Source: Bretschneidera sinensis
Taxonomy: Eukaryota > Streptophyta > Magnoliopsida > Brassicales > Akaniaceae
Assembly: GCA_023935145.1 (NCBI GenBank)
Contig: CM043700.1
Coordinates: forward strand, 32,473,501-32,537,500
Direction: 5' to 3'
Length of the DNA: 64,000 bases
Positions within the stretch are counted from its first letter, which is position 1. Every line of letters begins with the position of its first letter. Positions 1-10,347 of this stretch are shown piece by piece. A program made the translations under genes and the position numbers. The notes beneath the pieces were generated by a model. It did no database searches, was not told the DNA's origin, and saw only the letters and a list, made by a program, of their open reading frames with translations.

Positions 1-1290
1 AAAAGTACACCGAATAGATAAAATAATATAATCTGAATTCAATTAGAAGTAAAATTCAGTTTTTCTAGAAAACCAATATACATGCACAACTTAAGGGATC
101 AAAAAAATACATTGTTCCTATAAATAATTCAATTGAAATTAAAATTCAAAAGTTGTTTCCTTCGTAAAATCACCATGAACGCGCCGTCCAAGTACAAAAG
201 AATACGATGTTTGTCTGCATGAAATTTATTTGAATTTTTGTAAGCATGGAATTCAATTAGAATTAGAATTAGAATTCAAAATAAGTTTTTCTTCGGAAAA
301 CCAATGGACAAGCGCCACCGAAGAGATAACAAAATACAACGCCGAAAGGACAAAATAACACGATCTTTCCTAGCGTGGAATCCACTTAGAATTAGAATTC
401 GGAATAAGTATTTCTTCAGAAATCATAGACATGCGCCACCAAAGGGACCAAAAATCTACAATGTTTCTCATAAATAATTCAATTAAAATTAGAATTCAAG
501 TTTTTCCTTCAAAAAACCACTAGGAAGGCACCACCGAAAGAACAAAAGAATACAACGTTTGTCATGGAATTCATTTGGATCTTTGCCGGCATGGAGTTTA
601 ATTAGAATTCCTAATTAGTCTTTCTTCAGAAAACAAAAGGACAGGGACCACCGAAGGGACAAAAAACACAATGCTTCCCATAATGAATTTAATTGAATTA
701 GAATTTAGAATTAGTCTTTCCTTCAAAAAACCAAAAGAAAGGCGCCACCGAAGGGTTCAATAGAATACAATGTTTCCCATAAATATTTCAACTGAAATTG
801 GAATTCAAAGAGCCTTTCCTTTATGAAACTACCCATAAAGCACCACCGAAGGGACAAAAGAACACAACAGTTGCCAGCATGAAATTCATTTAAAACTTTG
901 CAAGCATAGAATTCATTTAGAATTAGAATTCTGAATTAGTCTTGCTTTAGAAAACAAAGGGACATACACCACTGAAGAGATAACAAAAATACGATGTTTC
1001 CCATAATAAATTCAATTGTAATTAATATTCAGAATTAATCATTCACTCAGAAAACCAACAAACTGGAACCACCGAAAAGAGAAAATAATCAAATCTTTCC
1101 TAGTATGAAATTCAATTACAATTAGAATTCAGAATAAGTATTTCTTTAGAAAACCAAAACCAAGCACCACCGAAGGGGCAAGAATACGATGTTTGCAGCA
1201 TGGAATTCAATTAGAATTAGAATTCAGAAATAGCCTTTCTTCACAAAACAAAAAGACAGGAACCACCGAAGGAACAAAAAACTTTTAATG
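1..1290. repeat. Degenerate tandem repeat array, ~105-bp period
   Basis: A motif reading (g)ccaccgaag-(g)ga-caaaa recurs at about 315, 436, 531, 648, 745, 843, 969, 1069, 1167 and 1263. Between occurrences there are blocks of aattcaattagaattagaat followed by a pyrimidine-rich stretch and aaaacca. Spacings fall near 96-100 or 117-126 bp, so two monomer lengths may be intermixed. No coding frame is sustained. The left edge lies outside the window. It looks like a decayed minisatellite or satellite, or the tandem part of an unrecognised element. Confidence 0.75.
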
Positions 1291-1295
1291 GCAAC

Positions 1296-1392
1296 TGATT
1301 AGAAACACTTATTGCCGGTTGTTATTCTTAAACTTTTAAATGATTGAATCATGATACAGTTATTGTCATTCCTGGGATTTCTTCTTTGTTTC
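1296..1392 (+). repeat. Detached copy of the proteasome alpha-6 last exon/3'UTR
   Basis: This segment matches, in inverted orientation, the stretch around 10254-10350 with few differences. The match starts at the stop-codon end of the proteasome alpha-6 gene (actgattagaaac) and runs into its 3'UTR, ending abruptly at cctgggatttc. Flanking sequence on both sides is unrelated. It is therefore a small duplicated fragment, not a gene. The origin could be repair-associated filler or capture by a transposon. Confidence 0.8.
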
Positions 1393-1796
1393 ATGGAACC
1401 TGATACTTTAAAGTTTATAAGCAATGATAGATACTTATGGTATAGCTGGGTTCTTTTAAATATTGATTTACAAATTTTTTTCCTTGACTTGATCATAAGA
1501 GTTAAGATAATAGATGAAGAAATAAGAATTTGATTTCAACTCATTCATATTCAGCTAAAAAACGTCTTTTTCTTCTATTTGCTTGTGCCCAACAAACTAG
1601 TATTAACATATACGAGACCTTGAAGCAGCATTACAGGATAATTTTTAAAACAAAACGATTATGTATTAATTTCATAGCCAGACAAAGGTCTTAAAAAATT
1701 ATTCTTGGACTTCAATATTGAGCTTCAAAAACCCTTTACGCTTGCTTTATAGTTCATTATAAAAGTTGAAATGGTAACAATAATTTGATTTGAAAT
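1393..1796. other. AT-rich spacer, nothing recognised
   Basis: The only open frames are short and arise from low-complexity AT-rich sequence. I see no protein family, RNA gene or repeat structure here. Confidence 0.5.
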
Positions 1797-1954
1797 GATA
1801 ATGAAGCAATTATAGTTTTTTTTTTCCCAAAGTGATAGAGCTTAATTGATTGAAATTTATGAAAAGCTTAAACAGAAAAACCAATCGCATATTTTTTGTG
1901 CTAGTATTCTCCATTGATAGTTGGGGAGGGGATTAAATGCTTTGATTGCTGAAC
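1797..1954 (+). repeat. Direct repeat copy 1 (~155 bp) bordering gypsy fragment
   Basis: Starts at gataatgaag and ends at gattgctgaac. It is closely similar to 4288-4441, with a few substitutions and small indels. The two copies flank the truncated gypsy sequence at 1955-4240. It is far too long for a retrotransposon target-site duplication, so it marks a segmental duplication or a repair event. Confidence 0.75.
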
Positions 1955-3191
1955 TATAACTCCCTGAGAAACCGTAGAGTAGAGTGAAAACTGGTTCTAA
2001 CTGGAAATCTCCCAGCTGTATTTGCTGGAAAGAGTCGTGGAACAAGATATCGACCGAACTCCTATTGTTGACAAGGATACATCTGACCTCGTGGTTGGCC
2101 ACGAGAAGGGAGATGACCACGGTGTCATTATGTGGAGTTTGGACTCTTTCCAGGTTTTCATCTACGAAAGTGATGGTCATGTCCGCCTTCCATTGTTTGT
2201 GGGGCTTGGTGACTGAGGTTACCGACTGAGCATAAGTTTTTCCGCCATGCCTGGAAGTTCCCCCTTGTTGCGGGGCCTTCGCAGATGGTTTTGATGATTT
2301 TAGACCTCCAGGTTTCTTGGGTTGGGCTCCCTATAGCTCTATCCGGGACTCTTTTGAGTAGGTCGCGTCATATTGTCCCGGTCGGATGGGCACTCAGGGC
2401 TCCTTCGGAGCCGTTCTGATATTTTTTCCTCTCGGGGCCCAGTGAACTCCTTCAACTGTCTATGGTTGATGAGAGCCTCTATCTGGTGCTTCAGCTTTAG
2501 GCAGTCTTCTGTGTCATGTCCGTGGTTTCTATGGAATCGACACCACTTGCCTCGATCCTCGTTGAGATGCAATGGTCTCAGGGGCCACTGTAGGATCGTT
2601 TTGTCCTAGATTTTCATCAAGACATTGATCCTGGACGCATTGAGGGGGGTGAAGTTCCCAAAGGGCTTGGGGGCCCTGAGCTTGTCCTAGTGGAAATATC
2701 GCTTGACGGGTTCCCGGTGCAGACTGGCAAGGCCTTTTCTCTTTCTCTCTGCATCCTCTTCCCGTTCTCTTCGGAAGGCTTGGTCATCTTTTATTAGCAT
2801 GTATTTCTTAGCTTGGGCCAAGATCTCGTTCATATCGTTGGGTGGCCGTCCGGTAAGCTTCGAACTGAAGATCTGGATCTCAGCCCCTTTTTAAAAGCTA
2901 GGATCTAGACGTTGGGATCGAAGTCAGGGATTTTCCATGCAGCGGAGTTGAACCTCGAGATGTAGGCTTGAAGTTTTCTCCTTTTAGTTGGACGATGTTA
3001 AACAGGGACACCGAGGTCTTCTTGGGCCCTTTGCTGCTAAGAAAATGTGATGCAAAGGTGTAGCTTAGTTTCTTGAACGTACTGATCCCCTTTGGTTTCA
3101 AACGAGAATAGCATATCCCGACTGCCTTCTCGAGCGTCAGGAGGAAAGCTCGACACATCACTGGCTCGGAGTGTCTGTGGAGCGTCATCAT
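1955..3191 (-). pseudogene. Gypsy gag and N-terminal retropepsin remnant
   Basis: Three conceptual stretches lie in order on the minus strand. The gag capsid-like part is at about 3191-2898. A zinc-knuckle-like segment at 2572-2339 has C-x2-H-x4-H-x4-C spacing (WCRFHRNHGHDTEDC). The start of a retropepsin at 2180-1955 carries N-R-S-S-V-D-I-L-F, where functional copies have G in place of R. Family knowledge: this Gag/PR order is typical of plant Tat-type Ty3/gypsy elements. Multiple frame breaks separate the pieces. The last residues of the terminal frame come from the flanking direct repeat, not from the element. Confidence 0.75.
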
Positions 3192-3800
3192 GGTTTTATA
3201 GTGCTAGAGGTGGTCTAGGGAGTCTATAGAACAATCATAAGGTTTGATCTAGGGCATTCAAAAATTCAGCAGGAGAGGGGCCTTGAAGACCTCTTGAGTG
3301 AAAAGTGGGTCCTGAACGTTGAGCTCATCGAGGACACCGTGGTGTCGCCCTTTCAGCGCTTCATTGATCATTCCTTCTATGTCCTATATTCGTTTATCAA
3401 AGCTGAAACTACTTCTGGCTCATTGGATTTGGCAACGTGAGGTGGGGAGGACTCCGTTGTGGAACAGCCATCTACGAGGAGCCTGCGGTCGTGCGGCTAG
3501 GGTCCTATCGAAGGGGCGCAGGCGAAGGCCGACGAGCCCTCGGTGGACCTCGGCTGCCAGATCGGTCACCAACTATGAGAGTTCCATGAACTAGGCTTGG
3601 AGTATGGCCATGGTGGGATACGTGTCGTATACGGCAGAGGGTCTCGACTAAGACTGCTAGGGGTGGGTGCTAGCCCCAGCTGCTCCTTTACTGGTATCTC
3701 TGGTGGCGTTTTTAGGTGGCATGGCAACAAATGAGTTCTTTAGACTTCTTCGCTTTTACTGTTAGTGAGAGATGGTAATTTCCCATGGATGGCACCAATC

Positions 3801-4240
3801 TGTTGCTGCCAAAAACGTGCTGCTGAGTTGGATGCCAGGCCTCGGGGGACCTGCACAGGGAAATGGGATAAGCTGAGGCGTTGCCAGAGGGATATGCCTC
3901 TGAAGATGCTCCAATACTTTTGTTAATATGGGGTCTAAGAAGTGTGTGAGTGGCAGTGTTCCAGTTTTAAATCAAGAAGAATATCTTTTTTTTTAGAATG
4001 CGCACATGGGTCTTTTTATAGGGTTTCGGGGATGAAGCAGCCTTTGCGCCAAGGACAGTGGTGACCTGGAGAACGGTGATGACCTAGGGGTCCAACTGTG
4101 TGAACCTGTATTGTCCGCGTGTTGCCCTGCTGCTTTGGTTTGGGGTTGTCCATGTGTTGCCTCTTTGTCTTGGTTTGGGGTTGTCCACATGTCGTGTCTT
4201 CATTGGATGTGTATTTTTTGAGCTGTATCATGATCCAACA
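3801..4240 (-). repeat. 5' LTR of truncated gypsy element
   Basis: The segment begins tgttgctgcc and ends tgatccaaca, giving TG...CA ends. A primer-binding-like TGGTGCCATCCATGGGAAA (minus strand) lies at 3779-3797, immediately inside. The larger Tat element has the same arrangement, with a TGGCGCCGTCTATGGGAAA-type PBS beside tgttaatgcc. No second LTR was found, so the assignment rests on this similarity. Confidence 0.65.
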
Positions 4241-4287
4241 CTAACTTATAGTTTTTTTTTGTAAAGATGAGAGATTACAAATAAGTG

Positions 4288-4441
4288 GATAATGAAGCCA
4301 TTATAGTTTTTTTTCCCAAAGTGATAGAGCTTAATTGATTTGAAATTTATGAAAAGCTTAAACTGAAAAACCAATCTTATCTTTTTTGTGCTAGTATCCT
4401 TCATAGATAGTTATAGTGGCTAAATGCTTTGATTGCTGAAC
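4288..4441 (+). repeat. Direct repeat copy 2 (~155 bp)
   Basis: Second copy of the segment at 1797-1954. It runs directly into copia pol sequence at 4442, while the first copy runs directly into gypsy sequence. The segment itself is not recognisable as coding. Confidence 0.75.
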
Positions 4442-5655
4442 CAATCTATGGAGAGCTTGATGAGACCATCTACATGAGGCAACCCGAAGGCTATGAGGAA
4501 GGAAGGCAGAGAGAGTTGGTATGCCAATTGAAGAAATCTCTCTATGGCCTAAAACAATCACCTCGGCAATGGAATAAGAGGTTCAATTCTTTTGTAACTA
4601 GCTTGGGTTTCATAAGGAGCTACTATGATTCGTGCTTGTACTACAAATGTCACAAGGTGGAGGAAATGGTGTTTATCCTCATCTATGTCGATGATATGCT
4701 GTTGGTTGGGAATATCAGGGAGAGGATAGAAAGGTTGAAGTCTCAACTCAGTTCGGAGTTTAAGATGAAGGATCTTGGTCATGCACAGAAGATCCTTGGG
4801 ATGAGTATAATCCGGGAAAGGGAGAGAAACAGGTTAAAGGTTTCTTAGTCTTCCTACATAGAAAAGATGATATCTAAGTTTTCTATGGAAGATAGTAAAC
4901 CAGTAAAGATTTCTTTTGCTGGTCATTTCAAGTTCTCCAGCGATCAATGTCCGAGATCAGATACAGAAAATAAGGAAATGAAAAAGGTCCTTTACTCTAG
5001 TGCGGTTGGATTTTTCATGTTCACCATGGTAAACACTATACCCGACATTGCTCATGCAATTAGTGTTCTCAGCAGATTTATGAGTAATCCTAAAAATGAG
5101 CATTGGCTTGGGATGAAATGGTTGCTGAAGTACTTGAAGGGAAGCCCAGATGTGGGGCTTGTTAATGAGAAGATGGGTAAGTCCATCTGTCTAGAGGGTT
5201 ATGCTGATTCAGACTATGGAGCAGACTGGGATAAAAGAAGATCGATTACCTCATACTTTTTCAACTTAAACAGATGTTGTATAAGTTAGAAAGCTCAATT
5301 GCAACCGGTGGTATCACTCTCAACAACCGAGGTTGAGCACATAGCGGCAACGGAAGCCATTAAGGAGGCTATGTGGTGCAAAGGGTTGTTGGAAGAGTTG
5401 AAGGTCCTAAAAGAGCAGGTGGTGGTGCATTCGGATAGCCAAAGTGCGTTGCATTTGTGCAAGAATCCGGTGTTCCATGAGAGGACAAAGCATATGGATG
5501 TTCGGTATCATTTCATTCGGGAAAATGTTACGGAATGATGCATTCATGTGGACAAGGTAACCACAGAAAAAAATACTGCAGATTTAGGCACCAAAGTTCT
5601 ACCTCTAAGCAAGTTCAATCATTGCCTTGGACTTCTTAGGATTGGAGTCGGATGA
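4442..5655 (+). pseudogene. Ty1/copia pol remnant: reverse transcriptase and RNase H
   Basis: One reading frame is interrupted by three nonsense codons (TAG at 4846, TAG near 5287, TGA near 5536) and otherwise continues to a TGA at 5653-5655. Visible motifs include Y-G-L-K-Q-S-P-R-Q-W, the catalytic Y-V-D-D (near 4687), and the RNase H region with S-L-S-T-T-E and the E-R-T-K-H-M-D-V-R-Y-H-F tail. This is typical copia RT-RNase H, closest in style to Tork/Tnt1 elements (a tentative lineage call). Gag, protease and integrase are missing; the sequence starts abruptly at the 155-bp repeat. Its own 3' LTR follows after a purine-rich tract. Confidence 0.85.
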
Positions 5656-5736
5656 TATGGTGACTCATGTTGAGTTTGGATCATGAGTTCTCTGAACAAC
5701 AGGTTCGGATTTAATTGCTTAGACAAAGGTAGAGAT

Positions 5737-6609
5737 TGTTGGAATTTGTCTAAGAATTAAAGGATGGAAATTACAGCATCAGGTGTTGGTTGGTGCTGTA
5801 GCACAAGTGGTGTGCGCCGCAGCCTCTAGTTAGTGGAGGTGGTCCTCCACCAGGTGTGCACCACGGCCCAGCCCTTGGGCGCCATGGCCTCCAGCATAGG
5901 AGGTTTTTCTGCCCTGTTGTGCGTCGTGGCCTGCCCTGTTCTGAGCCACGGCGCAAGGCACACCTAACAATTGATATTCAGCACTTTGGAATGGTGCGTG
6001 GGATTTGGTTAAAACGCACAGGATCACTTGAAAGGCTATGATTGTTTGGTCCTCAAGATCTAAGGGTTGAGATTGACTTCAAGATTGGTTCAAGAAGCTG
6101 GTGCTCTATATAAATGGTCATCAACAACAATCATTATAACAAGTAACACAAGTGCAAGTGTGAGAGTGCAAAGACACAAAACACAAGAGAGGCACAAGAA
6201 GAAGTCTTATTCTAAGAGTGGCTGGTGTTGTGAGAGAAAGACTCTCAAATCTTCAAAGGTGTTACAAGTGAGAGAGAGTATTCAAGAAGTGGGGTTCAAG
6301 ACCTTTGTAATTAGAATTTTCTTGGGAAAAATTCATGGGAAACACTTAGTTCTTATCTCTTTCTTTTATCTTCTTTCATGTATCAAGAACAATAAGGTTC
6401 TTGAGGAAATGTTGCTGTAATTGTAAGAACTCCATTGATTTAGTGCAGAGAGTTTAGAGGAGCTCACGGGGACGTAGGTAAATTGCCGAACCTCGATAAC
6501 AATTGCTTGTGTTCTTTCTTTGATTGTTTGATTTCTGTTTTATTACAAGTCATTTTGGACTTGGATGTTTGAAGGTCACCACTTGGGATTCTTGATGTGA
6601 TTTTCAACA
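5737..6609 (+). repeat. 3' LTR of the copia remnant
   Basis: Begins TGTTGGAATTTG directly after a purine-rich tract (acaaaggtagagat, 5722-5736) that is a plausible polypurine tract. It ends TTCAACA at 6609. A TATA-like ctatataaatgg lies near 6101, as expected for the U3/R promoter. Only one LTR is present because the 5' half of the element is gone. Short open frames inside are incidental. Confidence 0.75.
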
Positions 6610-7039
6610 AAATTTATAAAAAAAAAATATTAGTCAAATTAAATCGAACTATTGATTAATTGATAATTTAATTATTATTTAATAAGATTTAATGAAGTGA
6701 TTTAATTTGATAAACTTTTTATAAAATTTAAAAATAAATATTAACTTAAAAGCATGCTTTAAACCCGTCCAAACAAAACTAAAGTTGGTTTGGGTTCAAT
6801 TTATAAAGGAAGGTATGAACCATGTGCCCCTTAAGTGACAGTAATTAAGCTTGGTTTCATGGAAAGTAGGTGAGACTGTGGGTGATGATGATACACAAGG
6901 GTCCGTTCTAATTGTTAAGGTATCAAAAGCTACCAATCATTGATGTTTTGGGGTTACATGAGGGTAAAAGGATTGGCATGGAAAAGCCGCTGTGGTTAAA
7001 GTTGCTTACGTCATTGATTAAAATGAGTAAAAAAAATTT
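6610..7039. other. AT-rich spacer with dispersed-repeat resemblance
   Basis: No gene is visible. The stretch around 6640-6795 (aataagatttaat ... ttaaacccgtccaaac) resembles the region around 17350-17470 inside the proteasome intron and, more weakly, 55590-55670. This suggests old copies of one AT-rich dispersed repeat. Confidence 0.4.
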
Positions 7040-7225
7040 GTTGATTGGGGTCTAAATTATTGGTTGGTTTAGATCGGTTAAAAATTTTATTAATAATTTT
7101 AAGGAGGTTTATTGATAACATCAATATAAGTATGAAATTTAAAAATTAACATTACTAGTAAAGTTTTTAAAATTATCAATTGAATTTCCAACTGATCTAA
7201 AACCAATAATTTAAACAAGAGTTAA
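7040..7225. mobile_element. Fold-back MITE-like element, copy 1
   Basis: The left half (ctaaattattggttggttta, then ttaaaaattttattaata) is mirrored by the reverse complement of the right half (tctaaaaccaataatttaaa). The whole unit of about 185 bp could fold into a hairpin. A related fold-back unit sits at 56945-57135. No coding content. Superfamily not determined, because clear target-site duplications were not found. Confidence 0.6.
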
Positions 7226-7541
7226 CCAAAAATTTCTCTAAAATGAGACAACTCATCACTCATGTAACTCTCTTTTTTATTTGTAAAGAATAAAAAATAA
7301 CTTAAACTTCACTCACATTAAATATAGTTAGTAAGAAAAAAAAATAAAGAGAAAATAAGGAATTAAAATTAGATTTATATTGTTTAATAGAAAAAGAAAG
7401 CAAGTTTAAAAAAATTTGAAAGAATTTAAGTTTTTTTTCTCAAAGCTGTAAATCTCAATCGTTTTAAATTGAATGTATTAGAGTGAAAAAATAAGAGATG
7501 TGACATGTAAATCTCAATCGTTTTGAATCAAGATACTTTGT

Positions 7542-7960
7542 AGTTGAGATCTTGTCTAGCTGTGCTATTAACGATAGATTCGACTGTTATGTAATTTAAA
7601 TGCACATCGTGTTTAATTGTGTTGTGGTAGTTGAATTTATCGATTGACAAAATCCCAATCACAAATGATCCAGATCCGTTAAAAATATAATTAGGTATTA
7701 ACCTGATGAGATATGATGTGTTAGGCAAAAACTTCTTGTTAAAAAGAGATTAATATCTTTTATAGTTGAGATCTTGTTCAGCTGTGCTGTTAACAATAGA
7801 TTCGACTGTTACGTAATTTAAATACATACCATGTTCAATTGTGTTGTAACATTCTAATCTACCGATTGACAAGATCCCAATCACAAATGATTTAAATTCG
7901 TTAAAGAGATAATTAAGTATTAACCTGATGTGATATGACCTAAGAATTTTTTTTACTCTT
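7542..7960. repeat. Tandem duplication, two ~220-bp units
   Basis: The unit starting tagttgagatcttgt at 7542 recurs at 7763 and carries through to ttaacctgatg near 7930, with scattered substitutions. The minus strand of each unit is open and gives similar conceptual peptides (both contain VESIVNSTA), but no start context, partner exon or family is recognisable. I read these as repeat-derived frames. Confidence 0.7.
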
Positions 7961-8499
7961 TTAACAATCTGAACATAGAATATATACATGCCAAAAGATT
8001 ACATATTTTTAATATTTGAATTAGCAGTGCCTAGAATAAGAACAAAAAAGGGTTTAATTTGAATACTTAGCTTGTGGTTTTGGAATGGTAAGATATGGCA
8101 TGTGCAAGTTCAGTGTAGAGATGTGGCAGCTTCCTTCTGGATAGCGACTCACAATCCTTTGCTAGCAAGGGGAATCTTTTTTCTGTTTGGGATTGACAAC
8201 CACACGATGCATCACTGTTTGGTAGCTTATGAGAGGAATACAAAACTGTTACTATCAATTCCTTCTCTGCACTTGATAAGAACACTAAAATCTTAAACTT
8301 TAATTCTCTCTTTCATTAGAAGCCTGGTCCCTGCATTAATTAATAAACATTTTCTAGGAAAAAAGCATTTTCAGTTGTCTTTTATTTACACAAGTTTCTT
8401 ATAAGAGCATTGACTTATAATTCAGCTATATATCACATTAAACAAATCTTTTTATATATAGGTAGTTTATTTATATTTTGCATGATTTAATTTAATTAG

Positions 8500-9765
8500 G
8501 CTCACGGACGATATGATTGAAGCATCAAATGGTAGTTTGTATTTCAGTGTAGCAAGCACCAATTTTGGACTCCATGACTGGTGTCTTGATGTTCTCGAGG
8601 CAAAACCTCATGGAGCTCAAGTATGATTTATTGTCGAATCAGACATCGATTTTGCTTAATGATTTATGCTTTGCTAATGGTGTTGCGCTCTCCCTGGATG
8701 AAGACTATTTTGTTGTCTGTGAAAGAAAGGAAAAATGAGCGGAATGAAAAAAGTGAAAAGCAGTTTCAATTTTTTTTTTTTTTTTTTAGAAAACTGATGT
8801 TTTTTTTTCACATGTACAAATTATTATCCTTTTATTTTTTCATTATTTTCCCTAAACACATAATGAGAATGGCAAAGATAAAAAGACTCTTAAACTTGCC
8901 TCCCAGTCCATGAGCCAATAAAAAATATCTCTCCCACCCTCAGCAATGTCAAACACTGATTTTTTAAAGTTAAACTGTAATTTATCATTCTAACTTCTAT
9001 AGATGTCGCCCAGTTACTAGTCGATTGGTTGGGTGTTACATACGGGTGACGGGTGCTACAAAGGTATGGAAAACATCAATCCTTCTATATTTTTCCATCA
9101 TCTTTCTCTTCTTTTCTCTCCATCTTCCTCCCTCCTACTTCTTTGCCCACAAAGGTAGGGAGGAGACTCTTTCATCATTTCTTTTATCCCTTGGATTCAA
9201 AACAAAATGATAAACATCAAATGACGTCAATATCAAATTAATTTTCCTTTTTTCTCTCTTTCGCGGATCAGATTCAGGTGTCTAAAGTACTGGCTGAAGG
9301 GGAAAAGTGAAAGGAAAACAGAGGTTCTTCTTGATAACCTTCCAGGAGGGCCTGATAACATCAATCTTGCCCCGGATGGCTCTTTCGGGGTCGCTGTAGT
9401 ACATGAGGTTTATAACTCATGACCACCGTAAAATCATAATAAATTTACAATTGATGGCCTGCAAATCTAGTGAAATCACTGAAAGTGACTCGAACCATTT
9501 GATTGCTGCAGTTGAGTTCCGATTGGCTGATGTTTGTTCATATCTCCAAGGCATGCAAACACCTGCTGGCAACATTTACAGGATTGATTAGGCTAGTCAA
9601 TGGGGTAGACAAGAACGCAATGGTCGTCAATGTTGCAGCCAATAGCAAGATAACTAGGATATTTGATGATCCTAACGGGAAAGTGATGAAGTTTTTGACA
9701 GCAGCTTTGGTGTTTGAGGGTAATCTTTCCTTGGGTAGTCAATGTTACTGCCATTGAAAGCTGCA
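8500..9765 (+). pseudogene. Strictosidine-synthase-like (SSL/APMAP-type) pseudogene
   Basis: Three stretches match the C-terminal half of plant strictosidine-synthase-like beta-propeller proteins. At 8500-8728 there is TDDMIEASNGSLYFS, then, after a frameshift near 8615, L-C-F-A-N-G-V-A-L-S. At 9273-9412, after an apparent intron, there is RCLKYWLKGK and LPGGPDNINLAPDGSF. At 9520-9757 there is LIRLVNGVDKNAMVVNVAA and IFDDPNGKVMKFLTAAL. Roughly the first half of the ~370-residue family protein is missing, a frameshift disrupts the first stretch, the second runs into a stop, and frame changes separate the rest. Gene symbol not assignable. Intact relatives are usually ER/vacuole-targeted; this copy cannot make such a protein. 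Confidence 0.8.
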
Positions 9766-9997
9766 TGATATCCAAAGGTCTCAGATCATCAAGAGGAATA
9801 ATTTCCCCTTTTGTGTTTGAACTACACTGTTTATAAGTGGTTTTAGTAAACACAGTATTTATTTGGATTTGAACTACTGCACCAGTTTCATCAGAAGAAT
9901 TCATGACCCCACCGATCAGGGGTGAAAAACTGAAAAGAGGACCAAGCAAACACTAGTAAGTAAACATCATACGGGCCCAGAACGATTAGCATCCTTC

Positions 9998-10030
9998 AAA
10001 CCACAAACCACAAACCACAAACCACAAACC
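9998..10030. repeat. 7-bp microsatellite (accacaa)n
   Basis: About four and a half copies of accacaa lie between the SSL pseudogene and the proteasome gene. No functional inference. Confidence 0.8.
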
Positions 10031-10347
10031 GAAGTTATCTGTCAGCCTGCTACCATACCACAAAGACAATCCCAAATTTCATAGCCAATTAATTATAGTA
10101 ATTGCCCCTGTGAAACTGTCTTCTCTGTTTCAAGAACACAACCCAGTAGCCAGACTACTTTGAATCGTATCTGACATTTTAAATACTTACTTTGCCAACA
10201 TGCAACAGTAGTGGACACATCAAACAAGTTCAAGATAATTATTCTTGAAGTAAAATAAACGAACGAAATCCCAGGAATGACAATAACTGTATCATGATTC
10301 AATCATTTAAAAGTTTAAGAATAACAACAGGCAAGAAGCGTTTCTAA

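Larger units (their letters stand above)
1955..4240 (-). mobile_element. Truncated Ty3/gypsy (Tat-like) element: LTR, PBS, gag, part of protease
   Basis: The element reads on the minus strand: 5' LTR (3801-4240), PBS next to it, gag, then the beginning of the protease, where the sequence stops at the 155-bp repeat near 1955. RT, integrase and the second LTR are absent. Gag and protease match the same regions of the larger Tat element at 43809-45479, so both belong to one lineage. Frames are broken by stops and frameshifts, so it is dead. Confidence 0.8.

Noticed and set aside
6067..6420. 117-codon plus-strand ORF
   Set aside because: Lies wholly inside the copia LTR, across its TATA and R region.
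8067..8296. Open frames on both strands upstream of the SSL pseudogene
   Set aside because: No match to the missing SSL N-terminus in any frame that I can recognise.
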